In this document: piece after piece, positions 27,845 to 35,576 of the stretch | How positions within the stretch are numbered: position 1 is the stretch's first letter | Layout of the letters: each line of letters begins with the position of its first letter | Assembly (NCBI GenBank): GCA_036499395.1 | Contig: DASYDW010000136.1 | Span: forward strand, 167,953-231,952 | Direction: 5' to 3' | DNA length: 64,000 nucleotides | DNA from: Pirellulales bacterium | GTDB lineage: Bacteria > Planctomycetota > Planctomycetia > Pirellulales > JACPPG01 | Notes under the pieces: generated by a model | Told to the model about the DNA's origin: nothing | Database searches by the model: none | What the model saw: only the letters and a program-made list of their open reading frames with translations | Program-made: the position numbers and the translations under genes

Positions 27845-29224
27845 TCAAATCAATTCGCTGATCACTTCGCCGGCGTCGATCGCCGGCACTGGGCGGCCGG
27901 AGTGATTCAAGAAGCTCGCATGAGGGTCGATCCCCAGCACGCGATAGATGGTCGCGTGGAGGTCGCCGGCCGTGATCGGGCGATCTTTCGGCGCCTCGCC
28001 CAAGCGGTTCGTCGAACCGACGATCTGACCGCCGCGAATCCCGCCGCCGCCGAGCAGACAGAACATGGCATTACCCCAATGATCGCGCCCCGGCGTCCCC
28101 ATGCTCAAGGGGGGACCGCCGTTGCCGCCGTTGTTCATCCGCGGTGTACGGCTGAATTCGCCACACACGACCACGAGCACGCGTTCGGAAAGTCCGCGAT
28201 CACTCAGGTCCTGGAACAGCGTTGCCAGTCCGCTGTCGACGCGCGGCAGGTAGCTTTCCATTCCGGACTTCAAGTTCCAGTGATGATCCCATCCGCCCAA
28301 GTGTACGGTGACGAACGTGCAGCCCGCCTCGACCAGACGGCGGGCTAGCAACATGCTTTGCCCCCACGACTGCCGACCATATTGGTCGCGTAGTTTGGGA
28401 TCCTCACTACCGATGTCGAACGCCTTGCGCGCCGCTTCGCCGGAGACCATCTGATAGGCATCATGCTGAAAGCGATTCATCGCATCAAGCGCTCCGCTGG
28501 AATCGACCTCGCGGCGCATCCGATCGAAATCGCGGAACAGGCCCTGCCGGTCCTCGAGTCGCGCAAGCGACATGTCGTTCGGCAGATTCAGATTCTGGAC
28601 CTTGAAGTTGTCGCTGTTCGGGTCTCCGTCGGTCTCAAACGGATTGTGCTCGCGCCCCAAGTAATTGGCGCCGAAGTAACCCGGCCGTAAGCCGATGCTG
28701 GCCGCGTAGGGCACGGCAACGTAGGCCGGCATACCTGGCTGGCGCGGGCCAAGCGTCTTGGCAGCGATGGCGCCGATCGAAGGATACTTGCCAGCCTGAT
28801 CAGCACCGTTCGCACCACCACGACTGGTCAGAATGATATGGCCGCCGGTGAAATGGTCGCCATTGTTGTGATGCAACGAGCGGATGATCGAGAACTTATC
28901 GGCCACCTTGGCCTGCAGCGGAAATAGCTCCGAGATTTCCATGCCTGGCACGTTCGTCGGAATTGGCTGCCAAAGCCCGCGATATTCGGGCGGAGCCTCG
29001 GGCTTCATGTCATACATATCCATGTGGCCCGGACCGCCATCCATCCAGACGAGAATGACCGAGGTGTCCTTGCGCGGAGTGCCACGTCGCGCCGAGTCTT
29101 CCTTGGCGCGCAGGATCTTGGGCAAACCCACCGAGGCCATGCCAGCGGCGCCGACTTGCACGAAGCTGCGGCGGGTCATGCCGTCGCAATAACGCGGCGT
29201 GCGGCCGGAAGTGACTTTGAACAT
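27845..29224 (-). CDS. DUF1501 Tat-exported sulfatase-fold protein
   Basis: 459 residues from ATG 29222-29224, with GAGG upstream. A twin-arginine signal is present: MTRRSFVQVGAAGMASVGLP, preceded by a polar n-region. The mature part contains VILVWMDGGPGHMDMYDMKPEAP, HHNNGDHFTGGH, LGGWDHHWN, CGEFSRTPRMN and GRDHWGNAMF, the usual DUF1501 signature; the fold is related to alkaline phosphatase/sulfatase but the metal ligands differ, and the activity is unknown. In planctomycetes such genes usually follow a DUF1549/DUF1553 cytochrome gene; none is present here, so this is an isolated copy. Confidence 0.95.
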   Translation of the reverse strand: MFKVTSGRTPRYCDGMTRRSFVQVGAAGMASVGLPKILRAKEDSARRGTPRKDTSVILVWMDGGPGHMDMYDMKPEAPPEYRGLWQPIPTNVPGMEISELFPLQAKVADKFSIIRSLHHNNGDHFTGGHIILTSRGGANGADQAGKYPSIGAIAAKTLGPRQPGMPAYVAVPYAASIGLRPGYFGANYLGREHNPFETDGDPNSDNFKVQNLNLPNDMSLARLEDRQGLFRDFDRMRREVDSSGALDAMNRFQHDAYQMVSGEAARKAFDIGSEDPKLRDQYGRQSWGQSMLLARRLVEAGCTFVTVHLGGWDHHWNLKSGMESYLPRVDSGLATLFQDLSDRGLSERVLVVVCGEFSRTPRMNNGGNGGPPLSMGTPGRDHWGNAMFCLLGGGGIRGGQIVGSTNRLGEAPKDRPITAGDLHATIYRVLGIDPHASFLNHSGRPVPAIDAGEVISELI

Positions 29225-29645
29225 CTCAGGTCCTCGCTTTCGAGGCTGGTGGCGGGGGCAGCGCCGGCAGGACGTGATCCAGCGTGGCACTGCTTTTCGG
29301 GCAGGATGAAACTATCGGCGGTCGTTGTCGGGATTAACGATACGCTGTGGCAATCGACGACACGCAATTCGCGTCATCGATCAGAACGGAAGGCAGAACA
29401 TATCGGCAGTCTTTTATCCGACTGGATTCTAAGGGATCGTTTACCGTGGGGTCAATAAAAAGTTCCGGCCGCACTGGCCGACCCGTGGCCTTGAAACCGG
29501 CTCATTGCTGCCGGTGAGCGTCCGCGGCCTATCGCTTTGTTTGCAAACCCTGCTAAAAACCGGCAGGAAGGTTCGGGTGATGGGTAAAGGTAAATCGTGC
29601 AGCCCACTGTGTGTCGACAACTCAAATTTCGCAGGGAGCATTCGC
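29225..29645. other. Divergent intergenic region DUF1501 / DinB
   Basis: About 420 bp with no plausible gene. It contains the minus-strand promoter at 29426-29455 and an AT-rich patch with TTTGCAAAC around 29537, the likely region of the dinB-type promoter. Nothing else was recognised. Confidence 0.5.
29426..29455 (-). promoter_or_regulatory. Predicted promoter of the DUF1501 gene
   Basis: On the minus strand TTGACC (29455-29450) and TAGAAT (29431-29426) with an 18-bp spacer. Start of transcription near 29418 would leave a leader of about 195 nt. Confidence 0.6.
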
Positions 29646-30122
29646 ATGGATCGGCAATGGATCGATCGTTACCTCCAGGGGGCGTACGTGCTGGGACAGG
29701 CCATTCGCGGTTTGTCGAACCAAGAACGAAATGCCTTCCCAGTGCCCGGCACGTGGAGCATCCAGCAGATCGTGATGCACATGATGGACAGCGACCTGAT
29801 CGCCGCCGACCGTATGAAACGCGTCATTGCCGAAGATCACCCGACGTTGATCGGCTACAACGAGACGTTGTTCGCCCAACACTTGCCCTACGATGAACTC
29901 GACGCTGAACTCGCTTGCAACATTTTTGCTAATAACCGTCGGCTGATGGGCGAAATCCTACGGCGGCAGCCCGACGCCGCCTTCCAACGGACCGGCCTGC
30001 ACAACGAAACCGGCGTGATCACGCTCGAATATCTCGTCAAAACCTACACCGGCCATCTGGAACATCACATGCAGTTTGTGAAGCAGAAACGCGAACTGCT
30101 GGGCAAGCCGCTGATTGCGTAA
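29646..30122 (+). CDS. DinB-family protein
   Basis: 158 residues from ATG 29646, preceded by AGGGAG. A four-helix DinB/YfiT-like fold is indicated by WIDRYLQGAYVLGQAIRGL, PGTWSIQQIVMHMMDSD with the first metal-binding His, and the C-terminal TYTGHLEHHMQFVKQKRELL supplying two or three further His. Such proteins bind divalent metal; some are thiol-dependent S-transferases (bacillithiol, mycothiol), but no substrate can be given here. Encoded 127 bp upstream of mnmG in the same direction; the association is probably incidental. Confidence 0.88.
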   Translation: MDRQWIDRYLQGAYVLGQAIRGLSNQERNAFPVPGTWSIQQIVMHMMDSDLIAADRMKRVIAEDHPTLIGYNETLFAQHLPYDELDAELACNIFANNRRLMGEILRRQPDAAFQRTGLHNETGVITLEYLVKTYTGHLEHHMQFVKQKRELLGKPLIA

Positions 30123-30249
30123 ACGCGCGTCGCGGAATGACGAACCTGTCCTGCTTTTGATGAGATTCGGGAATAGTCGTATACGAACCGCCTATTCCCA
30201 CCCGCGAGGCCGCTTGTTCCTCCGCCTCTGGGCAAACTATCATGCCTGC

Positions 30250-32073
30250 ATGGCGCATTCGCAGTATGAGTACGACGTTCTAGTGATCGGGGCCGGGCAT
30301 GCCGGAACCGAGGCCGCTGCGGCCGCCGCACGGTTGGGCGCTAAGACGGCGTTACTAACCACCAACTGCGACACGGTCGGGCAGATGAGCTGCAACCCAG
30401 CCATCGGTGGCGTCGCTAAGGGGCAGATCGTACGCGAGGTCGATGCCCTGGGGGGCTTGATGGGGCGGGCCATTGACGCCACGGGGATTCAGTTCCGCAT
30501 GCTGAATCGCCGCAAAGGGCCGGCCATGCACAGCCCGCGGGCCCAGGCCGACAAGAAGGCCTACCAGCAGGAAATCAAGCGGCTGATCGAAGAGCAGCCC
30601 GGCCTCACGCTTCGCCAGGAAGTGGTCGAAGACCTGCTGACCGAACAGGTCGGGGAACGGGAGCGGATCGTCGGCGTCGCGGTGCGAGGTGGAGCAATCT
30701 ATCGCGCGCAGGCCGTGATACTGACGACCGGCACATTTCTGCAGGCCCTAATGCATACGGGCGAAGCCAAGAGTCCTGGCGGCCGGGCCGGGGAAGGGAC
30801 AACCACCGGCATCAGCGCCGCGCTAGCGCGGCTGGGGTTTCAGCTAGCGCGTTTCAAGACCGGAACACCTCCGCGGCTGAATGGTCGCACGATCGACTAT
30901 TCGCGCACCGAACATCAGCCCGGCGATGACGAGCCGCAACCGTTCTCGTTTTTGACGGACCATCTGCCGCAGCAACAACTCCCTTGTTGGATTACCTACA
31001 CGAACGAGCGCGTACACGATTTGATTCGGGCGAATCTCGATCGGGCACCGATGTACACCGGACAAATTCGCTCGAGCGGGCCGCGCTATTGTCCTTCGAT
31101 CGAAGACAAGATCGTGCGTTTCGCCGACAGGTCGCAGCACCAGTTGTTTCTCGAACCCGAGGGACGCCACACGCAAGAAGTCTATGTCAACGGCGTCTCG
31201 ACCAGCTTGCCGCGCGACGTGCAGGACGAAATGTTCCGGCAAATTCCGGGGCTCGAAAACGCCGAGATCATGCGCTACGGTTACGCCGTGGAATATGACT
31301 TCGCTCCGCCCGAGCAACTGCAACCAACGCTCGAGACGAAGCAGGTCACCGGGTTGTACTTCGCCGGTCAATTGAATGGCACCACGGGCTACGAGGAGGC
31401 CGCCGGACAGGGACTGGTTGCCGGCGCCAATGCGGCGCTGGCGGTGAAAGGAACCGGTCCCTTTGTGCTGGGGCGCGAGCAGGCGTACATCGGCGTACTG
31501 GTCGATGACCTGGTTACGCGCGGCGTCGACGAACCTTATCGGATGTTTACCAGTCGAGCCGAGTACCGCTTGCTGTTGCGACACGACAATGCTGACCGTC
31601 GTTTGACGCCGCTTGCCCACGAGTTGGGGCTGGTCAACGCAGGACGCTGGCAGCGCTTTGCGCAGAAGCGCGACGAGATCGAAAGAGCCGCGACGTTGCT
31701 ATCGGCGACAATGTGGGGGCAAGAGCCGCTAGCCAAAGTACTACGGCGAACCGAGGGGGTCTGGGCCGACGTGGTCGAGCGCTTGCCGCAGCTACGCGAC
31801 GTATCGCCGGAGGCGGCTTACCAAGTGACCTGCGACGTTAAGTATGAGGGGTATCTTGCCCGCCAAGAGGTCGATATCGAGCGGCAGCGCCGACTGGCCG
31901 AAAAGCGCATCCCCGACGGCTTCAATTACGATCGGATCGGCCAGCTTCGGACCGAGGCCCGGGAAAAACTGAGCCGCGTCCGACCGGGCAGCCTGGCTCA
32001 GGCGAGCCGAATCAGCGGCATAACTCCAGCCGACCTGGCCCTGGTCATGGTTCACCTGGAAGGACGACGGTAG
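30250..32073 (+). CDS. mnmG: tRNA uridine-5-carboxymethylaminomethyl(34) synthesis enzyme MnmG
   Basis: FAD enzyme that with MnmE modifies the wobble uridine of several tRNAs using methylene-tetrahydrofolate. 607 residues from ATG 30250 (MAHSQYEYDVLVIGAGHAGTE), close to the normal 620. Visible motifs are the FAD-binding GAGHAGTEAA, MSCNPAIGGVAKGQIVREVDALGG, RRKGPAMHSPRAQ with the conserved Arg and His, and GLYFAGQLNGTTGYEEAAGQGLVAG. The C-terminal helical domain ends in the conserved region with a SRISGITPADLALV segment. mnmE is not in the window. Confidence 0.97.
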   Translation: MAHSQYEYDVLVIGAGHAGTEAAAAAARLGAKTALLTTNCDTVGQMSCNPAIGGVAKGQIVREVDALGGLMGRAIDATGIQFRMLNRRKGPAMHSPRAQADKKAYQQEIKRLIEEQPGLTLRQEVVEDLLTEQVGERERIVGVAVRGGAIYRAQAVILTTGTFLQALMHTGEAKSPGGRAGEGTTTGISAALARLGFQLARFKTGTPPRLNGRTIDYSRTEHQPGDDEPQPFSFLTDHLPQQQLPCWITYTNERVHDLIRANLDRAPMYTGQIRSSGPRYCPSIEDKIVRFADRSQHQLFLEPEGRHTQEVYVNGVSTSLPRDVQDEMFRQIPGLENAEIMRYGYAVEYDFAPPEQLQPTLETKQVTGLYFAGQLNGTTGYEEAAGQGLVAGANAALAVKGTGPFVLGREQAYIGVLVDDLVTRGVDEPYRMFTSRAEYRLLLRHDNADRRLTPLAHELGLVNAGRWQRFAQKRDEIERAATLLSATMWGQEPLAKVLRRTEGVWADVVERLPQLRDVSPEAAYQVTCDVKYEGYLARQEVDIERQRRLAEKRIPDGFNYDRIGQLRTEAREKLSRVRPGSLAQASRISGITPADLALVMVHLEGRR

Positions 32074-32513
32074 GGTAAAAACAGGGGGTACCGTCGCTCT
32101 CCTTACCCTGTCTTCCGGCGCCCCACTCCCAACAGGTCGCGGGCAGGCTGTCGAGCTGCGAAAGCGGCTGAAACATTGCCTGCGGATGTTTCGGCAAAAC
32201 AATGTAAAGTCATACGGACAAAGAATTTGCGAGGAATATATCAATATTGACTCCATCCGGAAGATGGCTATAATTGGCCCAGATGGCAAATTCGGCAATC
32301 TCGGCAGGGCCGGATGAGCTTGTCGAATGCAGAAGGTCTGGAACGTAAAGGATTTACGAATACCGCGTGCTAAGGGCTAGCTGTCGACTAGCGTCACACG
32401 GAGGACTAGGTACTCTCACCCTTGCGAGATGCGGCCGCCGCATCCCAGGGGGGCCCGAGAGTCCCGCTGAGACTAGCCTTACCATCGGCTAGGGAGAGGG
32501 ATGGTTAGCATTT
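32074..32513. other. Promoter and structured leader upstream of the HTH-REC regulator
   Basis: 440 bp without a gene. It holds a near-perfect promoter (32247-32274) and then about 230 nt of leader that is G/C-rich and contains several short inverted repeats, including GCTAG/CTAGC around 32378-32390 and CTAGCC (32473-32478) / GGCTAG (32487-32492), the last just upstream of the ribosome-binding region. An untranslated regulatory RNA or attenuating leader is possible. Confidence 0.55.
32247..32274 (+). promoter_or_regulatory. Strong predicted sigma70 promoter of the HTH-REC regulator
   Basis: TTGACT at 32247-32252, a 16-bp spacer, and a consensus TATAAT at 32269-32274. It is the best promoter match in the window. 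Transcription would start near 32281, about 230 nt before the ATG at 32514. Confidence 0.75.
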
Positions 32514-33095
32514 ATGAAGACGGTCTTTACGACGGGCGAAGCCGCCAAGATCTGTAAGGTCAGCCAACAGACCATTATTCGCTGCTTTGATTCTGGACAA
32601 CTTAAGGGATTTCGGGTCCCTGGCAGCCGCTTCCGCCGCATTCCGCGTAACGAGCTATTCTCGTTCATGCGCGATAATGGCATCCCGACCGATGCTCTGG
32701 AAAGTGGCAAGCGCAAGGTCCTGATCGTCGATGACGACGAAGAGTTGGTCGAGCTGATCACCGACGTCCTGAACCGGGATGGCCGCTTCGAGGTTCGCAG
32801 CGTTAACAACGGCTTCGACGCGGGCATGATGGTCAAGGAATATCGCCCCGACCTGATCGTGCTGGATGTCATGTTGCCGGATATCAACGGCAAGGAAGTC
32901 TGCCAGCGCGTACGTGGCGACAGCACCATGGACGATGTGCGGATCATCTGCATCTCGGGCATGGTCGAAGAGGACAAGATCGAAGATCTCCGTGCTTCGG
33001 GGGCCAACGATTTCCTCCACAAGCCGTTCGAAGTCGATACGCTGATCGAGCGGATGTGTACGTTGTTGGATATCGAGACGTTGTCGGCCGGCTAG
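32514..33095 (+). CDS. Response regulator with N-terminal excisionase/MerR-type helix-turn-helix
   Basis: 193 residues. Residues 1-55 (VFTTGEAAKICKVSQQTIIRCFDSGQLKGFRVPGSRFRRI) are a clear HTH_17/MerR-like DNA-binding domain. Residues 68-190 are a receiver with DDD pocket (73-75), phospho-acceptor Asp118 in LIVLDVMLPDING, and Lys in FLHKPF. This order, DNA-binding domain first, is the reverse of normal response regulators and is a form known in planctomycetes. The downstream histidine kinase is co-oriented. No consensus SD directly precedes the ATG; GGGAGAGGG lies 13 to 22 bases upstream, next to a possible hairpin. Confidence 0.93.
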   Translation: MKTVFTTGEAAKICKVSQQTIIRCFDSGQLKGFRVPGSRFRRIPRNELFSFMRDNGIPTDALESGKRKVLIVDDDEELVELITDVLNRDGRFEVRSVNNGFDAGMMVKEYRPDLIVLDVMLPDINGKEVCQRVRGDSTMDDVRIICISGMVEEDKIEDLRASGANDFLHKPFEVDTLIERMCTLLDIETLSAG

Positions 33096-33313
33096 GCCGG
33101 ACCCGTAGCAATTTGATGGTTGGTTGCTTGTCCGGTGGATCGACCAGTCCGCCGGACACGCCCAGCCTGTGGGGCGGTACGTCCTGTTTGCGTGACGCCG
33201 CAATCGGTTGTCGATGCGTCGAGCTTCGGCTGGTGGTCTGCGCCGTCTGGCTGGATTGCTACGGAGTTGCGCGCGCAGGTTGGCATGCCGGTATCGTGTA
33301 CCGATGCGCTGAG

Positions 33314-34741
33314 GTGCGACGATTGATTGCACGACTCCCTCCTATTTCAATTGGCACATGGCAGTGCCAATTGCCGTTATCCGAGCCGACCGCGGCCACA
33401 TTGTTGTCGGTGTTATTGGAGCCTGATTCCGCGATCGCGCGACACGATCTGGCCGAGGGCATCGCACTCGATCCGGCTCTGGCTCTTTGGTCTTCCATTC
33501 ACCATGCCAGTCGGGCGTCCGCAGATAACGCACCGGCAACGATTCAAAACCTGGCGGCATGGTTGAGTGATCATCTCGGTTCGCTGTTAAGTGGCAACGA
33601 AGTTACTGCGGCGTCTGAGACGCTCGCCGTCGCACCGCGACGGCAAGACCTGGCAGCGCTCGCAGCGGCGGATGTCGGCGCCGCGAGTGCGAGCGATTCC
33701 GAGTCAGAATCACTTGACGATCCGAGCTATCTCATCAGGCTCGTGCGCGATATATCGCGCGAGTGGCTGATTCTGGAGGGCGCGACGAGCCAGACCTTCG
33801 AGACGTTCCCCGGCTGGCTCGGCGCGATGTTTCGCGAGCGCCCGTCGAGCAGCGACTGCGCCGCTGGCACAGCCCAACCCGCCGGCAGCGCGGCCGCAAA
33901 GGCGCGGCAGCGCTGGCTGGTCCCGTCTGGATTCGCATCGCAGAATTTTGCAGTCGTCGCCGCGCGCCTGGCATCACTCGAATCGCTACAGGCTACGTTC
34001 GAGGAGCGGCTGGAAGCAGAAAAGCTGGCTTCGCTCGCTGAATTCGCCGCTGGCGCCGGACACGAAATCAACAATCCGCTGGCCGTAATCTCAGGCCGCG
34101 CACAACTTTTTCTGCGTCACGAGCAGGATCCCGAGCGGCGCCATGAGCTGGCCGTGATCAACGCACAGGCCCGACGAATTCACGAGATGATTGCCGACCT
34201 GATGCTGTTTGCTCGCCCGCCCGAGCCCAGGCCGTCGGCCTGTGACGTTACGGAACTGATCGATGCGGTCGTTGGCGAACTCGAGCAGCGCGCCGCGGAG
34301 GCAGGCGTTGAATGGGACGTGCGTCTGGCCGAAGATCTGCCCACGATCCATGCCGACAATACGCAATTGCTCGTGGCGTTGCGGGCCGTGTGCGAAAATG
34401 CGCTCGATGCCTTGGCTGACCGAGAGAATGGGCGAATCGAGATTGTTGGCGAGCCGGCCGGTTCAACAGATGCCGAGAACTTTGCGATCACGATCCGCGA
34501 CAACGGCTCAGGCATGTCGCCCGAAGTGCGCCGCCACGCCTTTGACCCCTACTTTTCGGGGCGTGGGGCCGGTCGCGGCCTGGGGAACGGCCTGTCGAAA
34601 TGCTGGCGGATCGTCACCGGGCATGGTGGAAGGGTCGCGGTCAACAGCAACCCTTCTGGAACGGTTGTGCAAATCCTGATTCCGCTACTCCGTGGTGCGC
34701 TCGACCAGACCAACGAGGCAGGTGCCCTGCATAGCGAATGA
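33314..34741 (+). CDS. Cytoplasmic sensor histidine kinase
   Basis: About 475 residues if GTG 33314 is the start (TTG 33323 is the alternative). An in-frame extension back to 33056 overlaps the regulator and is rich in Cys and Trp, so it was judged non-coding. The N-terminal 230 residues have no membrane helix and no recognised domain; parts (EPDSAIARHDLAEGIALDPALALW) are faintly like HDOD regions. The kinase core is clear: GAGHEINNPLAVISGRAQLF with His250, ARRIHEMIADLMLFARPP, CENALDALADRENG, RDNGSGMSPEVRRHAFDPYFS and GLGNGLSKCWRIV. It follows the HTH-REC regulator and is probably its partner. It converges on the BMC gene, with 56 bp between stops. Confidence 0.87.
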   Translation: MRRLIARLPPISIGTWQCQLPLSEPTAATLLSVLLEPDSAIARHDLAEGIALDPALALWSSIHHASRASADNAPATIQNLAAWLSDHLGSLLSGNEVTAASETLAVAPRRQDLAALAAADVGAASASDSESESLDDPSYLIRLVRDISREWLILEGATSQTFETFPGWLGAMFRERPSSSDCAAGTAQPAGSAAAKARQRWLVPSGFASQNFAVVAARLASLESLQATFEERLEAEKLASLAEFAAGAGHEINNPLAVISGRAQLFLRHEQDPERRHELAVINAQARRIHEMIADLMLFARPPEPRPSACDVTELIDAVVGELEQRAAEAGVEWDVRLAEDLPTIHADNTQLLVALRAVCENALDALADRENGRIEIVGEPAGSTDAENFAITIRDNGSGMSPEVRRHAFDPYFSGRGAGRGLGNGLSKCWRIVTGHGGRVAVNSNPSGTVVQILIPLLRGALDQTNEAGALHSE

Positions 34742-34797
34742 TCCGTCGCCGGACTCCAGTGGCAAAATCCCACCGCGCGAGATCAGCCGAACCGCGC

Positions 34798-35076
34798 CTA
34801 CTTCGGCAGTAGCGCCGCCAGGTCGGCGTGCGGACGTGGGATCAGATCGGCCATGATCAGTTTGCCGCCCAGGCGTTCGACGGTTTCCTTGCCGACCGCG
34901 ATTGCTGCTTGCACGGCCGCTACGTCGCCGCGGATGACGATCGTTACATAGGCTGCGCCGATCTTCTCCTTGCCGACCAACTCGACGGCGGCCGATTTCA
35001 GCATGTCGTCGGTCGCATGCAGGGCCGCGACCAGCCCTTGCGTTTCGATCAAGCCGATGGCTTGGGAAGTGCTCAT
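34798..35076 (-). CDS. Possible internally initiated single-domain BMC-H protein (same frame)
   Basis: ATG 35074-35076 (residue 162 of the tandem protein) begins exactly at a canonical BMC-H N-terminus, MSTSQAIGLIETQG. On the minus strand it is preceded by GGAGAA at 35086-35081, with a spacer of about six bases from GGAG to the ATG, better than the SD of the full-length start. Initiation here would give a free 92-residue hexamer-forming shell protein from the same gene. Prediction only; the SD-like sequence could be coincidental. Confidence 0.45.
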   Translation of the reverse strand: MSTSQAIGLIETQGLVAALHATDDMLKSAAVELVGKEKIGAAYVTIVIRGDVAAVQAAIAVGKETVERLGGKLIMADLIPRPHADLAALLPK

Positions 35077-35559
35077 GTGATTCTCCAACGGATGGCGTGA
35101 GTCGTAGGAATCCAATAGTGGACTGTAGGCGGGCGGCTGCTCGGCCAGCTTGCGCGTCGCTTCGACGGGGGCTGGCATTACCGTCCAGGTTGCCGCCGTC
35201 CCCATCTGTACGGCCAGCTCGGCCCCTTGCACGGCAGCTTCGCGCACATCGGCCGTGCGTCCGATGAGCTTGATGCACTGTACCGGACTGTCGGTACTCT
35301 CGATGCCCAGGATGTGGACGCCGGCGGCTTTGGCGCAGCGATCGGCAACTAACAGGGCCGGCGTCAGATTTCCCACCTCGATCAGAGCCAGACTATAGGG
35401 TTCAGGCGCGGGGGGAGGAGCGGGCTCAACGGGTTGCACCTCAGACGTCGCGCGGCGCGCGGGAGCCTTGCGCTTTACGGGGCGTTTGACCGGTTTCCGT
35501 AGTTGCGCGCCAGCCCGCGTGCGTCCGGCAACAGCAGGTTTGGCTTTCTTACGGGCCAT
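34798..35559 (-). CDS. Tandem BMC-domain shell protein with basic N-terminal tail
   Basis: 253 residues. Residues 1-39 are strongly basic, with 15 Lys/Arg in repeats such as KPVKRPVKRKAPARR resembling histone H1 tails; residues 40-54 are Pro/Glu-rich. A first, diverged BMC domain lies at 55-131 (SLALIEVGNLTPALLVADRCAKAAGV), then a linker, and a canonical BMC domain at 162-253 (SQAIGLIETQGLVAALHATDDM, AAYVTIVIRGDVAAVQAAIAVG, LIPRPH). BMC proteins tile the facets of bacterial microcompartments; tandem ones form pseudohexameric trimers. It follows the DHDPS-type aldolase by 17 bp and is almost certainly co-transcribed. No EutN/CcmL vertex protein or other shell gene is seen. The second domain has its own SD and ATG. 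Confidence 0.92.
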   Translation of the reverse strand: MARKKAKPAVAGRTRAGAQLRKPVKRPVKRKAPARRATSEVQPVEPAPPPAPEPYSLALIEVGNLTPALLVADRCAKAAGVHILGIESTDSPVQCIKLIGRTADVREAAVQGAELAVQMGTAATWTVMPAPVEATRKLAEQPPAYSPLLDSYDSRHPLENHMSTSQAIGLIETQGLVAALHATDDMLKSAAVELVGKEKIGAAYVTIVIRGDVAAVQAAIAVGKETVERLGGKLIMADLIPRPHADLAALLPK

Positions 35560-35576
35560 TTTTTATCCGTACTGGG

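Noticed and set aside
33056..33313. N-terminal extension of the histidine kinase overlapping the regulator gene
   Set aside because: Cys/Trp/Arg-rich sequence without helices or motifs; more likely untranslated. The exact start (GTG 33314 or TTG 33323) stays uncertain.
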